This document shows positions 62,869 through 64,000 of a stretch of 64,000 bases of DNA, piece by piece (position 1 is the stretch's first letter; every line of letters begins with the position of its first letter). Below the pieces are notes generated by a model that searched no databases, was not told the origin of the DNA, and saw only the letters and a program-made list of their open reading frames with translations. The stretch comes from CAIVVT01 sp963757265. GTDB lineage: Bacteria; Acidobacteriota; Terriglobia; Bryobacterales; Bryobacteraceae. Made by a program: the position numbers and the translations under genes. The stretch is taken from contig CAVWRA010000006.1 of the NCBI GenBank assembly GCA_963757265.1, positions 930,001 through 994,000 of the forward strand. The letters are read 5' to 3'.

Positions 62869-63796
62869 GAAACGCCTCGACCTCGTCGCGCGAGGGCGCC
62901 GAGGATTGCGCTCCCAGCCGCGTCACCGAGATTGCGGCGGCTGCGTTGGCAAAGCGCAGCGCCGATGCGAGCGGCATTTTTTCGCATAATGCGACACCGA
63001 GGGCGGCGTTGAAAGTGTCGCCCGCGGCGGTGGCGTCCACGGCCTCCACCCGGAACCCGGGCGAGACGATCTCCGCGTCTCCATCAGCGTACAGGCAGCC
63101 CTGGTCGCCGAGCTTGACGACCACCGAGCGGGCCCCAAGTTGCCGCAACGCGGCGGCCATTTCGCGCGCTTCCGCAAAACCGACACGCGACGGCTGGCGG
63201 CCCAGCAGGATGCAGGCTTCGCTTTCGTTGGGCGTGAGCACATCCACCAGCGCCAGCAATGCGGCGGGCAATGGACGGGCGGGCGCCGGATCGAGCACCG
63301 TGGTCGCGCCGGCCTGGCGCGCGCGCTGCAACGCGGCTTCGACGGTGTTGAGCGGCGTCTCGAGCTGGAACAGCGCCACCGCGGAGGCGAGGTACACGCT
63401 GCGCACCGATTCGATGTCGGCGGGCGACAATTCGGCGTTGGCGCCGCCGGCCACGACGATCGAGTTCTGGCCCGCGCGTTCGACTGAGATCAGGGCGATG
63501 CCAGTGGGCTGGGAGTGCGTGGCGTGGACCGCGGAGACGTCAACGCCCGCCGAGGCCAGGCTGGCCTTCAGATGATCGGCGAACGGGTCGCAGCCGACGC
63601 GCCCGACCATGCACACGCGAATCGCGCGCGCCAGTTTGCCCGCGGCGCAGGCCTGGTTGGCGCCCTTGCCGCCGGGAATCATCCGGAAGTCGCGGCCCAG
63701 GACGGTTTGGCCGGGCGCGGGCAGGCGTTCGACCTGCACGACGAAATCCATGTTCAGGCTGCCGGTGACGGACAGAGTCGGGGTGGGGGAGGACAC
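62846..63796 (-). CDS. rbsK: Ribokinase
   Basis: 316 residues from a GTG at 63796 (MSSPTPTLSVTGSLNMDFVVQVERLPAPGQT in outline). PfkB-family signatures: GGKGANQACAAGKL, DVLTPNESEACILLG, and the catalytic anion-hole motif DATAAGDTFNAALGVAL with its Asp. It phosphorylates ribose to ribose 5-phosphate. The last 23 bp overlap the 3' end of the convergent membrane protein gene. An ATG further downstream would remove the first strand, and extra upstream residues have no support. Confidence 0.93.
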   Translation of the reverse strand: MSSPTPTLSVTGSLNMDFVVQVERLPAPGQTVLGRDFRMIPGGKGANQACAAGKLARAIRVCMVGRVGCDPFADHLKASLASAGVDVSAVHATHSQPTGIALISVERAGQNSIVVAGGANAELSPADIESVRSVYLASAVALFQLETPLNTVEAALQRARQAGATTVLDPAPARPLPAALLALVDVLTPNESEACILLGRQPSRVGFAEAREMAAALRQLGARSVVVKLGDQGCLYADGDAEIVSPGFRVEAVDATAAGDTFNAALGVALCEKMPLASALRFANAAAAISVTRLGAQSSAPSRDEVEAFLSARPML

Positions 63797-63877
63797 GAAA
63801 GGTATTCTATGCGCTCCCCGGGCGCGGCGGGAGCCTGAGTACACGGTATCGGAAGTTCGCTAACGTATCGCAGGCTG

Positions 63878-63937
63878 AGCTTTCAGCCGTCAGCGAGCAG
63901 CGGTCAGCCAGGCGGGTTTGGCTGACGGCTGAGAGCT
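63878..63937. repeat. Long inverted repeat near the window end
   Basis: AGCTTTCAGCCGTCAGC (63878-63894) pairs with GCTGACGGCTGAGAGCT (63921-63937), 16 of 17 positions, around a 26-bp centre. It could be a hairpin terminator for a gene outside or a REP-type repeat. The stretch 63797-64000 holds no gene. Confidence 0.55.
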
Positions 63938-64000
63938 GATCGCGGACGGCGATGCGTCGGATGCGACACTGGAATTCCGAACGTGAGTACTCAGCGGCCG

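Overview
The window looks like a high-GC acidobacterial chromosome, most likely the Solibacteres/Bryobacter side of the phylum. The evidence is two secreted VWFA-related proteins of the type seen in Acidobacteria, a very large Oar-like TonB-dependent receptor with an N-terminal carboxypeptidase-regulatory-like domain, a YpdA-type bacillithiol-disulfide reductase, Kdo (LPS) synthesis genes, and many secreted hydrolases. No rRNA, tRNA or CRISPR array was recognised.

Positions 1-41,400 are an ordinary, dense chromosomal backbone. From the left: a polytopic membrane protein cut by the window edge; a secreted clan-A glycoside hydrolase; gltBD with a divergent LysR regulator and a clear sigma70 promoter; groES without groEL, followed by a Skp/OmpH chaperone; small conserved genes including yggX; glpK; the VWFA pair; an overlapping kdsB-pyrG-kdsA operon and a type IV pilin-like gene; a DUF885 lipoprotein peptidase; a tannase/feruloyl esterase; alaS-ypdA; the TonB receptor; selD-pyrF; and clpB-lon. 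The selD gene matters most here: its catalytic Cys codon is an in-frame TGA, so it is very probably a selenoprotein, and a standard gene call would start after that codon and lose the active site.

Positions 41,400-49,500 are an accessory island. It holds a HEPN-MNT pair whose HEPN gene has a nonsense codon, a BrnT/BrnA toxin-antitoxin pair, a TIR-domain protein, a ParE/RHH pair, an IS1182-like element, two ~300 bp non-autonomous elements with 20-21 bp terminal inverted repeats, and several REP-like repeats.

Positions 49,500-58,900 hold three copies of one IS110-family element with IS1111-group features (subterminal inverted repeats, long non-coding segment 3' of the transposase). They sit next to or inside arrays of a 47 bp repeat that carries the apparent target site. 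Between the copies lie a six-hairpin glycosidase gene and a phenylacetate-CoA ligase gene, each with a 1-bp frameshift.

Positions 58,900-64,000 return to backbone: an MFS exporter, a TPR protein, a translationally coupled membrane protein and a convergent ribokinase.
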